NCBI RefSeq assembly: GCF_003086295.3
Contig: NC_092050.1
Span: forward strand, 153,642,699 to 153,706,698
Source: Arachis hypogaea
Lineage: Eukaryota; Streptophyta; Magnoliopsida; Fabales; Fabaceae
Reading direction: 5' to 3'
Length of the DNA stretch: 64,000 nt
The stretch's first letter is position 1. Each line of letters opens with the position of its first letter. The translations under genes and the position numbers were made by a program. Of this stretch, positions 1 through 12,151 are shown in pieces. The notes under the pieces were generated by a model, which saw only the letters and a program-made list of their open reading frames with translations, was not told where the DNA came from and searched no databases.

Positions 1-1770
1 TTTCTGTGATTATATTTGTCTTGTGGATATGATGGTTTGTTGGACTGAATTATTGGGTGTTTGATTGCTTGAGTGAATTACGGTTGTTGATAAGAAATGG
101 ATTTGGAAAGTCATTTACTTGATTATTATGAAAAGTGGTTTTTTTCTTGGTTTGAAGTTAAAGTGGTTTGATTTTGAGTCGGTCTGATTTTATAAATAAT
201 TTAATACTTGAGCTGGTTTGACTTTAAAAAGAGTTTTATTATTGGAATTGCTCTGATTTGAAAATACTTTGATACTGGAATTGGTTGAATTTTGGAAAGT
301 GATTGAGATTTGGAAATGATTGAGAAAGGATTTGAGAAATGTTTGGATGGGACCCGAAAAGGGTGGCAGTGTCCGAGTTTTAGAGGAGATGCTGCCGAAA
401 TTTTATAAAATTGGAAGTTTTGTTTGAAGTAATTGTCTAAAAAGATTTGGTTCTTAAACGCTATTTGTTTCAGATTGATTTATTTAGAAAGGAAAGAATT
501 ATGTTTTGAATTGAGATTGTTGATTAACGGGAAGAAGGATGATGAGGATTGATTTGAAATATGATTTTTAAATGAATTTAGAAATGGGATATGGATTGAT
601 GAATGATGATGATATTGAGAATGGCTTAGATATTGATGAATGATGAATGAATTATTTATATGGCTTATGAATTTGAAATATCTGAGATACGAGGTTCCCT
701 GGATTAAGTGCCGTGGCTTGCCACCACGTGTACCAGGTTGAAAACTCGATACTCTGTTGACCCTACGACGTAAGTGTGACCGGGCACTATATAAATTCCC
801 GGGAATGATACCCCCATTGAGTATTATTGATTATTTGAGAAAAAGCTATGCATAGACTCTTGGGGATGCACGTCGGGGGACAGTCTAAGGACAATTCAGA
901 CTTGTCGGGTTGGCTGGATAACCGACAGATGAGCCTCATCAGCCATAGGACAGGCATGCATCATATGCATTTGTATGCTTTGCTTGGGTTTGAACTTGTT
1001 TTGGTTTGCCTAATTGCTAAACTGTTCTTAACTGCTACTTGAACTATTTGCTGTAACTGCTACCTACTTGTGCTTTCCTTGTCTGTCTTGTCTGTGTTTG
1101 TCCTGGCGTGCTACATTTGAGAATAAACTTTGGTGCTGAATTAATGATTGTGTTGTTTGATTATGTGGTTGGTTTCTGATTGAGATTTTCTTCTAAGAAA
1201 TGAAAGGTTTCGGATTTCTAAAAGATTAAACATTGTTTCTTTGAAAAGGTTTTGAACGATTTCCTATCGGTTTTTAAAAGATTCCTAAGGCATTGATAAT
1301 CACTGAGCTTGAAAACAGTTTTCTTATTGAATATCTTCTTATGACAACTTTGAAACTCTGTGGTGAGACCATGTGGTTAGGTTCTCACCCCCCTACAGTT
1401 TTACCTTTTCAGGAACCGGGTGAAGAAGCATTAAGAAGAGTTATACTGCGTTTGGTTTATAAGATGTATTAACTAGATATTTTTTTCCCCTCGTCTTTGT
1501 TATTACAAGTTTGTAAGAGGGATAGGAATTGTATCTTTTATATGTATATTATGAGTTATTATGTAAGGAGTCTTGTATATGAATCTATGCCTGTTTGTAT
1601 TTTTTTTTCTTAAAGATAAAGTGTTTATTTTTGGTTTTCTAAGAAATCAGCGATACAGTGTCAAGTCACAGGCTCCTATTTTAGTATTTAGTATATAAAG
1701 TAGTCGTAATACTTCTTCCTATCAGAGTGGCGCAGCCGGAAGCGTGACTTCTGATAGTGAGGGTGTTACA
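1..1770 (+). mobile_element. 5' LTR (3' part only) of a large LTR retrotransposon
   Basis: This stretch repeats at 6995-8765 and appears identical wherever I compared it, except for one extra T in a T-run near 8594. It ends in TGTTACA and is followed three bases later by a tRNA-iMet-type primer binding site. The LTR start lies outside the window: the complete 3' LTR is about 3.83 kb, so about 2.06 kb is missing. A TATA-like TATATAAA sits at 788-795 (7782-7789 in the 3' LTR) and is a plausible LTR promoter. The near-absence of differences means the insertion is very recent. Confidence 0.93.
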
Positions 1771-1773
1771 TTA

Positions 1774-1785
1774 TGGTATCAGAGC
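1774..1785 (+). other. Primer binding site, tRNA-iMet type
   Basis: TGGTATCAGAGC lies three bases after the LTR end. It is the classic complement of the 3' end of plant initiator tRNA-Met, used to prime minus-strand DNA synthesis. Its position fixes the LTR boundary at 1770. Confidence 0.92.
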
Positions 1786-4700
1786 GGTCTTTCCTGTAGA
1801 GCCTGAAGAATGGATCGATTATGCTTCAATTGCATACTCTGAGAGTCTGTCATGTAGTAGGTCTTGTTTGAATAACGAGAATTAGAGCTTATGCACATGA
1901 CGGTCTATTGAATAATGCCATTAGTCTTGCATTGCATAATCCCTGGTATTAAGTTTGGCCAGCTTAACACTAGTGAATTATGTATATGTAACCACTAATG
2001 GGTTATCATAGACAATATGCGAGTCATGGGTAATGCGAATTGCGGGTTTTGGGAACGTTAGGAGTTAATTCTCGAGGTTACTCGGTTAGGTTTCTTGAAC
2101 TCTGCGAATATCACGTATCTTGTTCCTGCTTGGTATGCTCTAAGGTTCTTGTCTGCGATACTTTTCTTGGAAAATGAACAGATTATCTTTCAATCCTACT
2201 CTCGTTCACGTACGCTTTTGTTTGATCCTAACTGCATATGCCTGTTTAAAACCCTTGGTGTATTTACCTTCTTTATTTAGGCACTTCTTTTTGAATCATG
2301 TATTTTTTTTTATATATACATTTGAATCTGTTTTGATGCAGGACACCTTTTTAAGTTCATTTTTCGAGTCCCTTGTAAATAAATTGTAATTTAGTTTTCC
2401 TCTTTTTTTATAATAATTACAGCCATTCTTTAAATCTTAACAAAACTGTTTTTGATTTAAAATATACAACCGCTTTTAATTTGATGTGTACTTCTTTATA
2501 TAAATGTTGAAAGTTCCTTATATAGTTTAAAACTAGTTGTTTCCAATACCTCGCCTGTTTTTTTCACTGATTTATGGAAATGTATATATACTTCAAATAC
2601 AATTTGATTTTCTAACAATTTTATTACAGTTTTTACGAATATCCTGATTTGACTATATATTTAGATATTTTTCAAAGAAAGGTTTTTGTCTCTTTCCAGT
2701 TGGTTTTGTTTGGTAAGCTTTACCTAATTTATTTTTTATTCGAATTTGGTTTAGCATACTATATTATTTATGCAATTGTTGTTCTTACAAAAAAAAATGT
2801 TGGACTCATGTCTTTATTCTCATGAATGGATCAATTTCTTTCTTAAACTTTTATTTCTATGGATGTCATATTTAATTATGTTTTTAACTACTCTTTTATT
2901 TATTTTTTTAACGTCATCATTAGTCTTAGTTTTCCATTTTTTGTGAATCTCATTCTCATCCGAGTCAACTTTAACTCGTTTCTATCTAATGCACCATTTG
3001 TCCTTTTACTTGTCTTTCTTTAGTCAAAGGTTCTTTCTTGAGAATTCTCTATTGATTGAGTTTTCTTCCTGGCGCGTTTTGTATTCCTTTAGACCAATTG
3101 GAAACTCATTTGATAATCTATACCCAGTGAGTTCTTGTTTGAATTCCCTTAATTTAAAGGTCCTTTCTTCCATAGGTTGATTTCATTTTAAGCACATCGT
3201 GATCTTCTTAAATGATACTTGCGAGGTGGTTATTTCAAATATACTTTCAGAATTTTGTTTTGAACCATTTTTAAGAAGGTTTTGAATTCTTTTGAAGAAA
3301 TTTAAGTTTTGAATCAACTTTTTTAAGTTGTTAAGTTTCTTCTTAAGCTTTTTGTTTCTATGAGTGACATGCTTTATGAATCCTAATTGAAATCCTTTAA
3401 TTTAAGTCCCTTTCTTCAAATGAGTTAGTTTCCTTTTTAGCACATAATAATATTATTGAACATCCTTATAAAGTTGTGACTTCAAGTATATTATTGAGGT
3501 TTTGTTTTAAACCTTTTTAAACAAATTTCGATTTATTTTTATGCAAAGTTGTCCCTGATTAGAATTGCTTTACTTGAGCAGTGCCTCTCTTTGGTATGAT
3601 TTGAACTTGTTTTGGGGCGATACATCTATTGAAGTTTTAATAAAATCGCTTTCAATTTAGCTTACACTCCTTTACCTTATACTCTAAAAATTTCTATGTG
3701 ATTTAAACCTGTTTGATTGTAATGCATCATCTTTTCTTTTATGAGTAAAACTTTATCTCAGATTTTCTTCCAACAAGATTATAGTTTTCATACATGCTTA
3801 AAAAAGAAGAGAAAGTACAATTTTGCGCTTAGCCAAATTAATCTTTCCATTTACAAAGTTTGTGTAATCTATTTCCACTTGAATTTATATTGAAATAATA
3901 CCACATTTATATTTTTATTACTCTTTTGAAGGACGTTTGTTACCCATTTTCTCTTTAGAACATGAAATGATTTCCCCTTAAGTTTTCATTCTTTACGAAC
4001 AATGCATTTGAAAATATTTTTAACCATACTCTTGAGTTCTATAAACTTTGTCTTTGGTTTGGATATACTTCTTCTGCAAACCTCATATTTACTGGTCTCA
4101 GCTTGAATTCGTTTCAAAATACTGCATTGTTTTTCATCTTATTGGTCTTATTAAATTCCTTCGATTCAAGAGTTACCTTTAAAGTTATCAGTTGATTCTC
4201 TTTCCAGCACTTTTTATTACTTGTTCATCCTTGTCTACTTGTGATTTTCACAATTCTTTCAAATTCTCGCGAACACGGTCGTTGTTACTGTTCTTTCTTT
4301 TCTATGGTCTATTATCCTTCTGAATATACTCGAGATTAGTTTTGGTATCTTGTGCGACCGTTAGACTTAGTAAATGACACATTAGTCCTTTAGGACACGT
4401 TTGATGAACGTAAAAGGTAAAATTCGTAGAGGTATGACATCACAGGGAGTTGTGAAACCTTGTTTTACGAGAAAGAGTTATGTTGATGTGGGACTTATGA
4501 CCAGTAGTAAGGTTTGCAAAGTGTTTAACAAAGTTGAGAACCCTCGGGTGAATTGATCGATGAAATACGATTAAGAATGGTAGAGATGAGTTATGTTGAA
4601 AGTTGAATAGTTGAATATCTGAGTTGGTGCGAGATCAGTGAGTGAATGTTAAGCACGTCGTTTTGACCCCAGCCTATTTTATGACCTATCCCCACCTTGT

Positions 4701-4921
4701 CTTACCACTACATGTTTGAACCACGTCGTCATTTGCATCAAGCTTGCTTTGTAATTTCTGTCTTGCGATTGCACTCCTACCCTTATATCTTTATGCTATG
4801 TGGTAAACAAAGTATTTGAAACTATATAAATATGAATGCTAAAGTTTTTTTGCTTTTTACAGAGTGTTAACCATGTAATGTATTTTGTAATACACTAATT
4901 TTCGAGGACGAAAATTTTTAT

Positions 4922-4934
4922 AAGTGGGGTAGGG
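4922..4934 (+). other. Polypurine tract
   Basis: A G-rich purine run (AAGTGGGGTAGGG region) sits directly before the 3' LTR start TGTAAGACCC. Reverse transcriptase uses such tracts to prime plus-strand synthesis. Confidence 0.75.
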
Positions 4935-7900
4935 TGTAAGACCCAAAAATTTTGAAAAAAATTTTATTATGAGCCAATTTTAAATTTATTTATTTATTAG
5001 AGATTTTATTTTCAGAAATTATTTCATTAAAAATAATTAAATCAGATTTTGATAATTAAAATATAAATTTTACTTAATTTCATTATTATTGAATAATTTT
5101 CTATACTTAAATTATAAAATTTAGCAGTCGTAAAAGAATAAATTTTATATGATTTAGTTTAAATAATTGAGATTTTAGAATTTAATATTTTAATTTCATA
5201 AAAATAAATTATATCATCTCTAATTTTAAATTAAGATACTTGATTAAAATCTAATTAGCAAATTGATAATTAAGTAATATTTTTTTTTTAAAGTAATTTC
5301 AAGGGATTAAATTAGATTTCGAATTAATAAAATATACCCTAATTTGATTAGAATTACCAAATCCTAATTAACCCAAATATTCCCAAATTAAACCCTAAGC
5401 TTCCTAATACTAACAGCACCGCCACCACCATCCCAAAACCCTCAACCACTCACCCCTTTCACCAAAACAAAACAAAAAAAAAAGAGAAAAAGAAAGAAGA
5501 GGGAGAACAGAGAAGGGACAGAGAGGAGAGGGGGAAACTGAGAAGAAAAAGTGGGAAGAGAGTAAGAACGCGCTGGCGCGCGGAGGGTCTTGCTGCCGCC
5601 GTCGCTGCTAGTCCAGCCGCATGCGAGAGAGAGAAGGTTCGCAGATGAAAGGCGCAACGGGACGGAAGAGGACCCACGCCCTATCGTCACCGTTCACGAG
5701 GGCCACGAGCCGCGTCGTTGTCGCTGAGGAAGGAAGGAGCACGAGCTTCCGTCACCATCGTCGCCGGCGATGCCGCGAAGAGGAGAGAGAGAGAGATCGG
5801 GCAGAGGGAGAACGATTCGCGCCGCCAGCTGCGTCCGCGGGAGGAATCGCCGCCGTTCGTGTCTCCTGTCGCTGTCAGCTTCGCGCCGAGCTCCCATGGC
5901 TGTCGCCGCTGAAGCCTTCACCGTCCTTGCCGCTGGAGCTGGTCACCGGAAGAGAGGAGGTGACGGTGGTGGGAGTTGCCGTTACTGTTCTATCTCTGCT
6001 CATTGAAGGATGCTGAAAAATGCTATTGCAGTTGCAGAAGGACGCTCTTACCATTCCAAACCCCATCTGGTTCTAATTTTAGTACTGACCCGATTTGTTT
6101 AGGCTGGTTTCGGTTCTTCTGAGTGCTGGAATTGCCGCCGCTGTTCCGTTTCCATGGGTCCCCTAATTACAGTAAGCTATTTTTCATTCCGAACATCCAT
6201 AATCGTCGTTCTGTTATAAGTTACTGAGGAATTTATGGTGGTATTTGTTATATAATTGAGTTTCGGTTATTATGTGTGCGATTAGAGTTGCTGTGCTTGC
6301 CGGGAGTTGTCACTGAAGCTGTTGGGCCCGCCGGGGTTGCACCCAGGTTGCTGCTGCGTCGCCGGAGACCACAGCTAAAGCCTCTGTCTTCTTGGGTTTC
6401 TATTTTCGTGAGTTACTTAGTTATATGTCGTCGCCGAAACCAGGCCAGATTTACTGGTAACTGTTTCTTCCTTTCTTGAATTTGTTCTGCTTCTATTTTG
6501 TTCCAGTATTCTTATTATTGTTGGTGTCTCTGCTGCCTTAATCGCTCGGAGTGATGTTACTGCCGTTAGGACGGATGCCCGGGTTTGATTTCTGTTTTTT
6601 TTTCTGTCGCTGGGAGCAGATACCAGAGCTGTTCTTAATGATTCGGGTCGGGTATATTTTTCGATTCTAGGCTGTTTACATATTTTACTATCTTTTCCAT
6701 GCTTGTTTTGATTTGATTTTTGTATATGTCTTTGTCTGGGTTTCTTGAAACAGTTTCAACTACTGTAATTGCAATTTGTAATAATGCAATTTGTAATAAT
6801 GCGATTACTATAAGAGGCGCTAGAGTTGTTGCTATTCTCGTGGGATTAACGTTATCGCTACTGCCATGAATTAAAAGGAAAGGGGATTATCACGATAAGT
6901 TACGCGGACTCAGTTAATCGAGGTAGGGGTTTTTCTTAAAATCTAATTTATATTACAGAGTTGTGATAAATAGATATTGATGCAAAAAGATATATTTCTG
7001 TGATTATATTTGTCTTGTGGATATGATGGTTTGTTGGACTGAATTATTGGGTGTTTGATTGCTTGAGTGAATTACGGTTGTTGATAAGAAATGGATTTGG
7101 AAAGTCATTTACTTGATTATTATGAAAAGTGGTTTTTTTCTTGGTTTGAAGTTAAAGTGGTTTGATTTTGAGTCGGTCTGATTTTATAAATAATTTAATA
7201 CTTGAGCTGGTTTGACTTTAAAAAGAGTTTTATTATTGGAATTGCTCTGATTTGAAAATACTTTGATACTGGAATTGGTTGAATTTTGGAAAGTGATTGA
7301 GATTTGGAAATGATTGAGAAAGGATTTGAGAAATGTTTGGATGGGACCCGAAAAGGGTGGCAGTGTCCGAGTTTTAGAGGAGATGCTGCCGAAATTTTAT
7401 AAAATTGGAAGTTTTGTTTGAAGTAATTGTCTAAAAAGATTTGGTTCTTAAACGCTATTTGTTTCAGATTGATTTATTTAGAAAGGAAAGAATTATGTTT
7501 TGAATTGAGATTGTTGATTAACGGGAAGAAGGATGATGAGGATTGATTTGAAATATGATTTTTAAATGAATTTAGAAATGGGATATGGATTGATGAATGA
7601 TGATGATATTGAGAATGGCTTAGATATTGATGAATGATGAATGAATTATTTATATGGCTTATGAATTTGAAATATCTGAGATACGAGGTTCCCTGGATTA
7701 AGTGCCGTGGCTTGCCACCACGTGTACCAGGTTGAAAACTCGATACTCTGTTGACCCTACGACGTAAGTGTGACCGGGCACTATATAAATTCCCGGGAAT
7801 GATACCCCCATTGAGTATTATTGATTATTTGAGAAAAAGCTATGCATAGACTCTTGGGGATGCACGTCGGGGGACAGTCTAAGGACAATTCAGACTTGTC

Positions 7901-8765
7901 GGGTTGGCTGGATAACCGACAGATGAGCCTCATCAGCCATAGGACAGGCATGCATCATATGCATTTGTATGCTTTGCTTGGGTTTGAACTTGTTTTGGTT
8001 TGCCTAATTGCTAAACTGTTCTTAACTGCTACTTGAACTATTTGCTGTAACTGCTACCTACTTGTGCTTTCCTTGTCTGTCTTGTCTGTGTTTGTCCTGG
8101 CGTGCTACATTTGAGAATAAACTTTGGTGCTGAATTAATGATTGTGTTGTTTGATTATGTGGTTGGTTTCTGATTGAGATTTTCTTCTAAGAAATGAAAG
8201 GTTTCGGATTTCTAAAAGATTAAACATTGTTTCTTTGAAAAGGTTTTGAACGATTTCCTATCGGTTTTTAAAAGATTCCTAAGGCATTGATAATCACTGA
8301 GCTTGAAAACAGTTTTCTTATTGAATATCTTCTTATGACAACTTTGAAACTCTGTGGTGAGACCATGTGGTTAGGTTCTCACCCCCCTACAGTTTTACCT
8401 TTTCAGGAACCGGGTGAAGAAGCATTAAGAAGAGTTATACTGCGTTTGGTTTATAAGATGTATTAACTAGATATTTTTTTCCCCTCGTCTTTGTTATTAC
8501 AAGTTTGTAAGAGGGATAGGAATTGTATCTTTTATATGTATATTATGAGTTATTATGTAAGGAGTCTTGTATATGAATCTATGCCTGTTTGTATTTTTTT
8601 TTTCTTAAAGATAAAGTGTTTATTTTTGGTTTTCTAAGAAATCAGCGATACAGTGTCAAGTCACAGGCTCCTATTTTAGTATTTAGTATATAAAGTAGTC
8701 GTAATACTTCTTCCTATCAGAGTGGCGCAGCCGGAAGCGTGACTTCTGATAGTGAGGGTGTTACA
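4935..8765 (+). mobile_element. 3' LTR, complete, about 3.83 kb
   Basis: It starts TGTAAGACCC and ends GGGTGTTACA, giving a TGTAA/TTACA inverted terminus. The last 1.77 kb duplicates window positions 1-1770. The first half is AT-rich, followed by a GC-rich island (about 5400-6100) with overlapping short ORFs in several frames. None of those ORFs resembles a known protein, and I treat them as chance products of GC-rich DNA. The five bases after the LTR (TTACT, 8766-8770) are the expected target duplication, whose partner lies outside the window. Confidence 0.9.
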
Positions 8766-9110
8766 TTACTAAGCCTCCACATCACAAGAAAAATGAGTTT
8801 TAGGCTTTTAGCAATAAATTTTTAGCAACAATAACGTAATAATCACTGTTTTTTTTATTTAAGTTATGTTTTTATGGCTATTATATATTTGCCATTAATA
8901 CTATATATTATAATGACAATTATTATTATTATTGTCACTAAAAAATACATTAAAAAAAGTTTAAAAACAAAATTTTAGTGACAATTATATATTTGACACT
9001 ATTATTATATATTATAATAGTAATTATTATTGCAACTAAATTATTATTTATTTTAACTTTTTGTTTTAAGTTTTTTAAATTAATACTGACAATTATTTAA
9101 TTGTCACTAA
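8766..9110. repeat. CACTA left-end module, copy A
   Basis: About 345 bp closely matches 10939-11270 (copy B), including TGACAATTATTATTATTGTCACTA-type subterminal motifs. Copy A abuts the 3' LTR on its left and the telobox-Myb array on its right. The two modules therefore bracket the array as direct repeats. Confidence 0.8.
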
Positions 9111-10937
9111 GAAGAAAGAAGAAGTAGACGCCCTCACTCGAGACGTCGAAGAAACATAAACCAAGCAATTGGAGGAATATTTTAATACGACCTGGCTTCA
9201 CGTGACAACAAACAACTCAAGGTAAAAATTCTAGAAAACTGAGTCTAAGAGTTTATGGTTTTTAATTTTTGTTGTTTTGTGTAATCGAGGATAAATAGAG
9301 AAAAATTTCTTAATACACAATTTTGAATGTTTAAGAATGGTTGTGTTAAATTTAAATAATATGTTTGAGGAACTTTTACAAATATAGTGTACTCTTTATG
9401 TACTTTCATCCCGTTTGATATCTTAGAATTGTCATTGAATTTGGTTAATGTTGCTGTTGTATTATCGTGCAGTAAAATGCCTAAGCAGAAGGAGAAATAG
9501 AAGAAAGAAGAAGTAGACGCCCTCACTCGACACGTTAAGAAACATACATCAAGCAATTGGAGGAATATTTTAAATGATCCGAAATTTGCACACACCTGGC
9601 TTCACATGACATCCGGTAAGAGTCTAAGAGTTTATGGTTTTTAATTTTTGTTGGTTTGTGTAATCCAGGATAAATGGAGAAAATTTTCTTAATACAATAT
9701 TTTGAATATTTAAGAATGGTTGTGTTAAATTTAAATAATATGTTTGAGGAACTTTTACAAATATAGTGTACTCTTCATGTACTCTCATCCCATTTAATGT
9801 CTTAGAATTGTCATTGAATATGATTAATGTTGCTGTTGTATTATCGTGCAGTAAAATGCCTATGCAGAAGGAGAAATAGAAAAAAGAAGAAGTACATGCC
9901 CTCACTCGAGGCGTCGAGAAACATAAACCAAACAATTGGAGGAGTATTTTAAATGATCCGGAGTTTGCACACTACCTGGTTTTACGTAACAAACAGCTCA
10001 AGGTAAAAATTCCAGAAAACTGAGTCTAAAAGTTTATAGTTTTTAATTTTTGTTGTTTTGTGTAATCCAGGATAAATAGAGAAAAATTCCTTAATACACT
10101 ATTTTGAATGTTTAAGAATGGTTGTGTTAAATTTAAATAATATGTTTGAGGAACTTTTACAAATATAGTGTACTCTTCATGTACTCTCACCCCGTTTGAT
10201 GTCTTAGAATTGTCATTGAATTTGGTTAATATTTATGTTGTATTATCGTGCAGTAAAATGCCTAAGCAGAAGGAGACGCTCTCACTCGAGGCGTCGAGAA
10301 AGATAAACCAAGCAATTGGAAGAATATTTTAAATGATCCAGAAACAGCTCAAGGTAAAAATTCCAGAAAACTGAATCTAAGAGTTTATGGTTTTTAATTT
10401 TTGTTGTTTTGTGTAATCTAGGATAAATGGAGAAAAATTCCTTAATACACTATTTTGAACGTTTAAGAATGGTTGTGTTAAATTTAATTAATATGTTTGA
10501 GGAACTTTTGTAGATATAATGTACTCTTATCCCGTTTGATGTCTTAGAATTGTCATTGAATTTGGTTAATGTTGCTGTTGTATTATCGTGTAGTAAAATG
10601 TCTAAGTATAAGGAGAAATAGAAGAAAGAAGTAGACGTCCTCACTCGAGGGGTCGAGAAACATAAGCCAAGCAATTGGAGAAATATTTTAAATGATCAGG
10701 AGTTTGCACACGACCTGGCTTCACGTGACAACAAACAGCTCAAGGTAAAAATTCCAGAAAACTGAGTATAAGAGTTTATGGTTTTTAATTTTGTTGTTTT
10801 GTGTAATCCAGAATAAATGGAAAAAAATTCCTTAATACACTATTTTGAATGTTTAAAAATGGTTGTGTTAAATTTAATTAATATGTTGGAGGAACTTTTA
10901 CAAATATAATGTACTCTTCATGTACTCTCATCCTGTT
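9110..10937 (+). repeat. Tandem array of five decayed telobox-Myb (TRB-like) gene pieces
   Basis: Five copies of a 340-400 bp unit. Each holds an exon-like piece starting ATG-CCT-AAG-CAG (ATGs at 9477, 9856, 10258 and 10598; the first copy lacks its start). The exon is bounded by GTGCAG upstream and CTCAAG/GTAAAA downstream. A short intron-like stretch follows, ending TAATCCAG, and then GATAAATGGAGAAA. Read through the splice, the product carries KPSNWR, ILNDPEFA, QLK and then DKWR, matching the N-terminal Myb domain of plant TRB/SMH telomere-repeat-binding proteins (family knowledge). The copies that keep the start share a TAG where a tryptophan codon is expected, and other copies have indels. 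These are dead fragments, probably captured by the transposon and then amplified. Confidence 0.72.
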
Positions 10938-10938
10938 T

Positions 10939-11270
10939 ACATTACTAAGCCTCCACATTATAAGAAAAATGAGTTTTAGCAATAAACTTTTAAAAACAAT
11001 AACGTAATAATCACTGTTTCTTTTATTTAAGTTATATTTTTATAGCTATTATATATTTGTCATTAATAGTATATATTATAATGACAATTATTATTATTGT
11101 CACTAAAAAATACATAAAAAAAAGTTTAAAAACAAAATTTTAGTGACAATTATATATTTGACACTATTATTATATATTATAATAGTAATTATTATTATTG
11201 CAACTAAATTATTATTTTTTAACTTTTTGTTTTATTTTTTTAAATTAATACTGGCAATTATTTAATTTCC
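10939..11270. repeat. CACTA left-end module, copy B
   Basis: Near-duplicate of 8766-9110, starting ACATTACTAAGCCTCC. The fifth Myb unit stops abruptly at 10938 in the middle of its intron-like part and joins this module. It continues into the body of the CACTA-like element. Confidence 0.8.
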
Positions 11271-12143
11271 TAAATTGCAAATCCATCGAAGAAAGAAAGA
11301 ACCCTTGTCTCCGATAACCCATTCCCTGAAAACCCACTCTATCTCAACTTTTTCCACTGACAACCACCTACTACCACCGTCCCGGGCCTTGCCATCATCG
11401 ACGATCGCCACTTATCATCCTACACGCACTTCTGTCTTCCTGTTTCCACGCTCGGCCTCAAATCTAGGTCAAATCCGTGCCAGATCCACTCAGATCCGCG
11501 TTGCTGTTCTAGACAGCGAACAATGTTACCGTTATCGTCTCAGTCGTTGTTGCCCTCGCCGTCATAGTCGCCAACCTTTGTTATTTTCGCTGTCACATTT
11601 GCCCTTCATTAATGCATCGTAGCAATTCGTTGTAGCAAGTAACTCTTATGCGCATTCTCTTTACTTTGATCCATTTCGTTTTGTTTTTATTTTACTTTTG
11701 CCTATGATTTGATTTGTGTTTCTGTGGTTGTTTGAAGTGAAAATACACATTCTCTTTATTCTCACTATTCAAATTGATGTGTTTAATTGCTTCATTTATT
11801 CAGTATAGTTTCATAATTTCTCTTTATTTGTGTCTATGCGCTTGTTTAATTGCTTGAATATTATGTTTGATTAATATAATTACTATTTAAATTTGTGATT
11901 TTAGATACATTACCACTATATTGTGCAATTTGGTGTATTCATGATGATAGTTCTGTTAGTAGCATTTTTATATGATGGGTTCAAGTTATTTATCATAGAT
12001 GATAGATAGATAGGTAATTAAATCAATACCTGTCTAGGACACAAGATTTTCCGGTAAAATAAGTTCAGAGTTAGTTATCATAGATGATAGATAGATAGAT
12101 AGATAGGTATAAATTGCTGGTAAAATGGATTTTGACAACAATA
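11271..12143 (+). other. CACTA element body: C-rich 5'UTR-like stretch and GATA microsatellites
   Basis: A GC-richer block (11275-11640) with a 115-codon open frame is followed by AT-rich intron-like sequence. The frame has no recognisable domain; its Ser/Pro/Arg-rich composition looks like a captured 5' untranslated leader. Two short (GATA)n/(TAGA)n tracts occur near 12000 and 12085. No gene is supported. Confidence 0.4.
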
Positions 12144-12151
12144 GTAATGGC

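Larger units (their letters stand above)
1771..4934 (+). mobile_element. Internal domain of a non-autonomous LTR retrotransposon
   Basis: About 3.2 kb lies between the primer binding site and the polypurine tract, with no gag or pol reading frame. It is T-rich and full of stops in all frames. The stretch near 4890-4934 (a GAGGACGAAAATTTT-type motif, then GTGGGGTAGGG) resembles the junction seen at the 3' end of many plant Ty3/gypsy elements, so a gypsy-derived, LARD-like parasite is the best reading. It would need proteins from an autonomous relative to move. Confidence 0.8.

Noticed and set aside
848..1042. A 64-codon frame present identically in both LTRs (also 7842-8036)
   Set aside because: Its duplication is explained by LTR identity. 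No domain, and it spans the likely LTR transcript start region; no evidence of coding.
5442..6479. Cluster of overlapping frames of 60-131 codons in the LTR GC-rich island
   Set aside because: Open on both strands and in several frames at once, as expected from GC-rich DNA with few stops. No recognisable domain.
8761..8770. TTACATTAC shared by the LTR end and the flank of copy B, suggesting the LTR end is part of the flanking repeat
   Set aside because: The 5' LTR shows the element itself ends in TTACA before the primer site, so the match to the flank is probably coincidence or a target preference.
9245..10674. Minus-strand frames of 74-116 codons that look like a small protein family
   Set aside because: They resemble each other only because they are antisense to the tandem Myb-piece array; the plus strand carries the meaningful exon and splice signals.
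11275..11622. 115-codon Ser/Pro/Arg-rich frame in the CACTA body
   Set aside because: Leader-like composition, no domain, and located inside a transposon.
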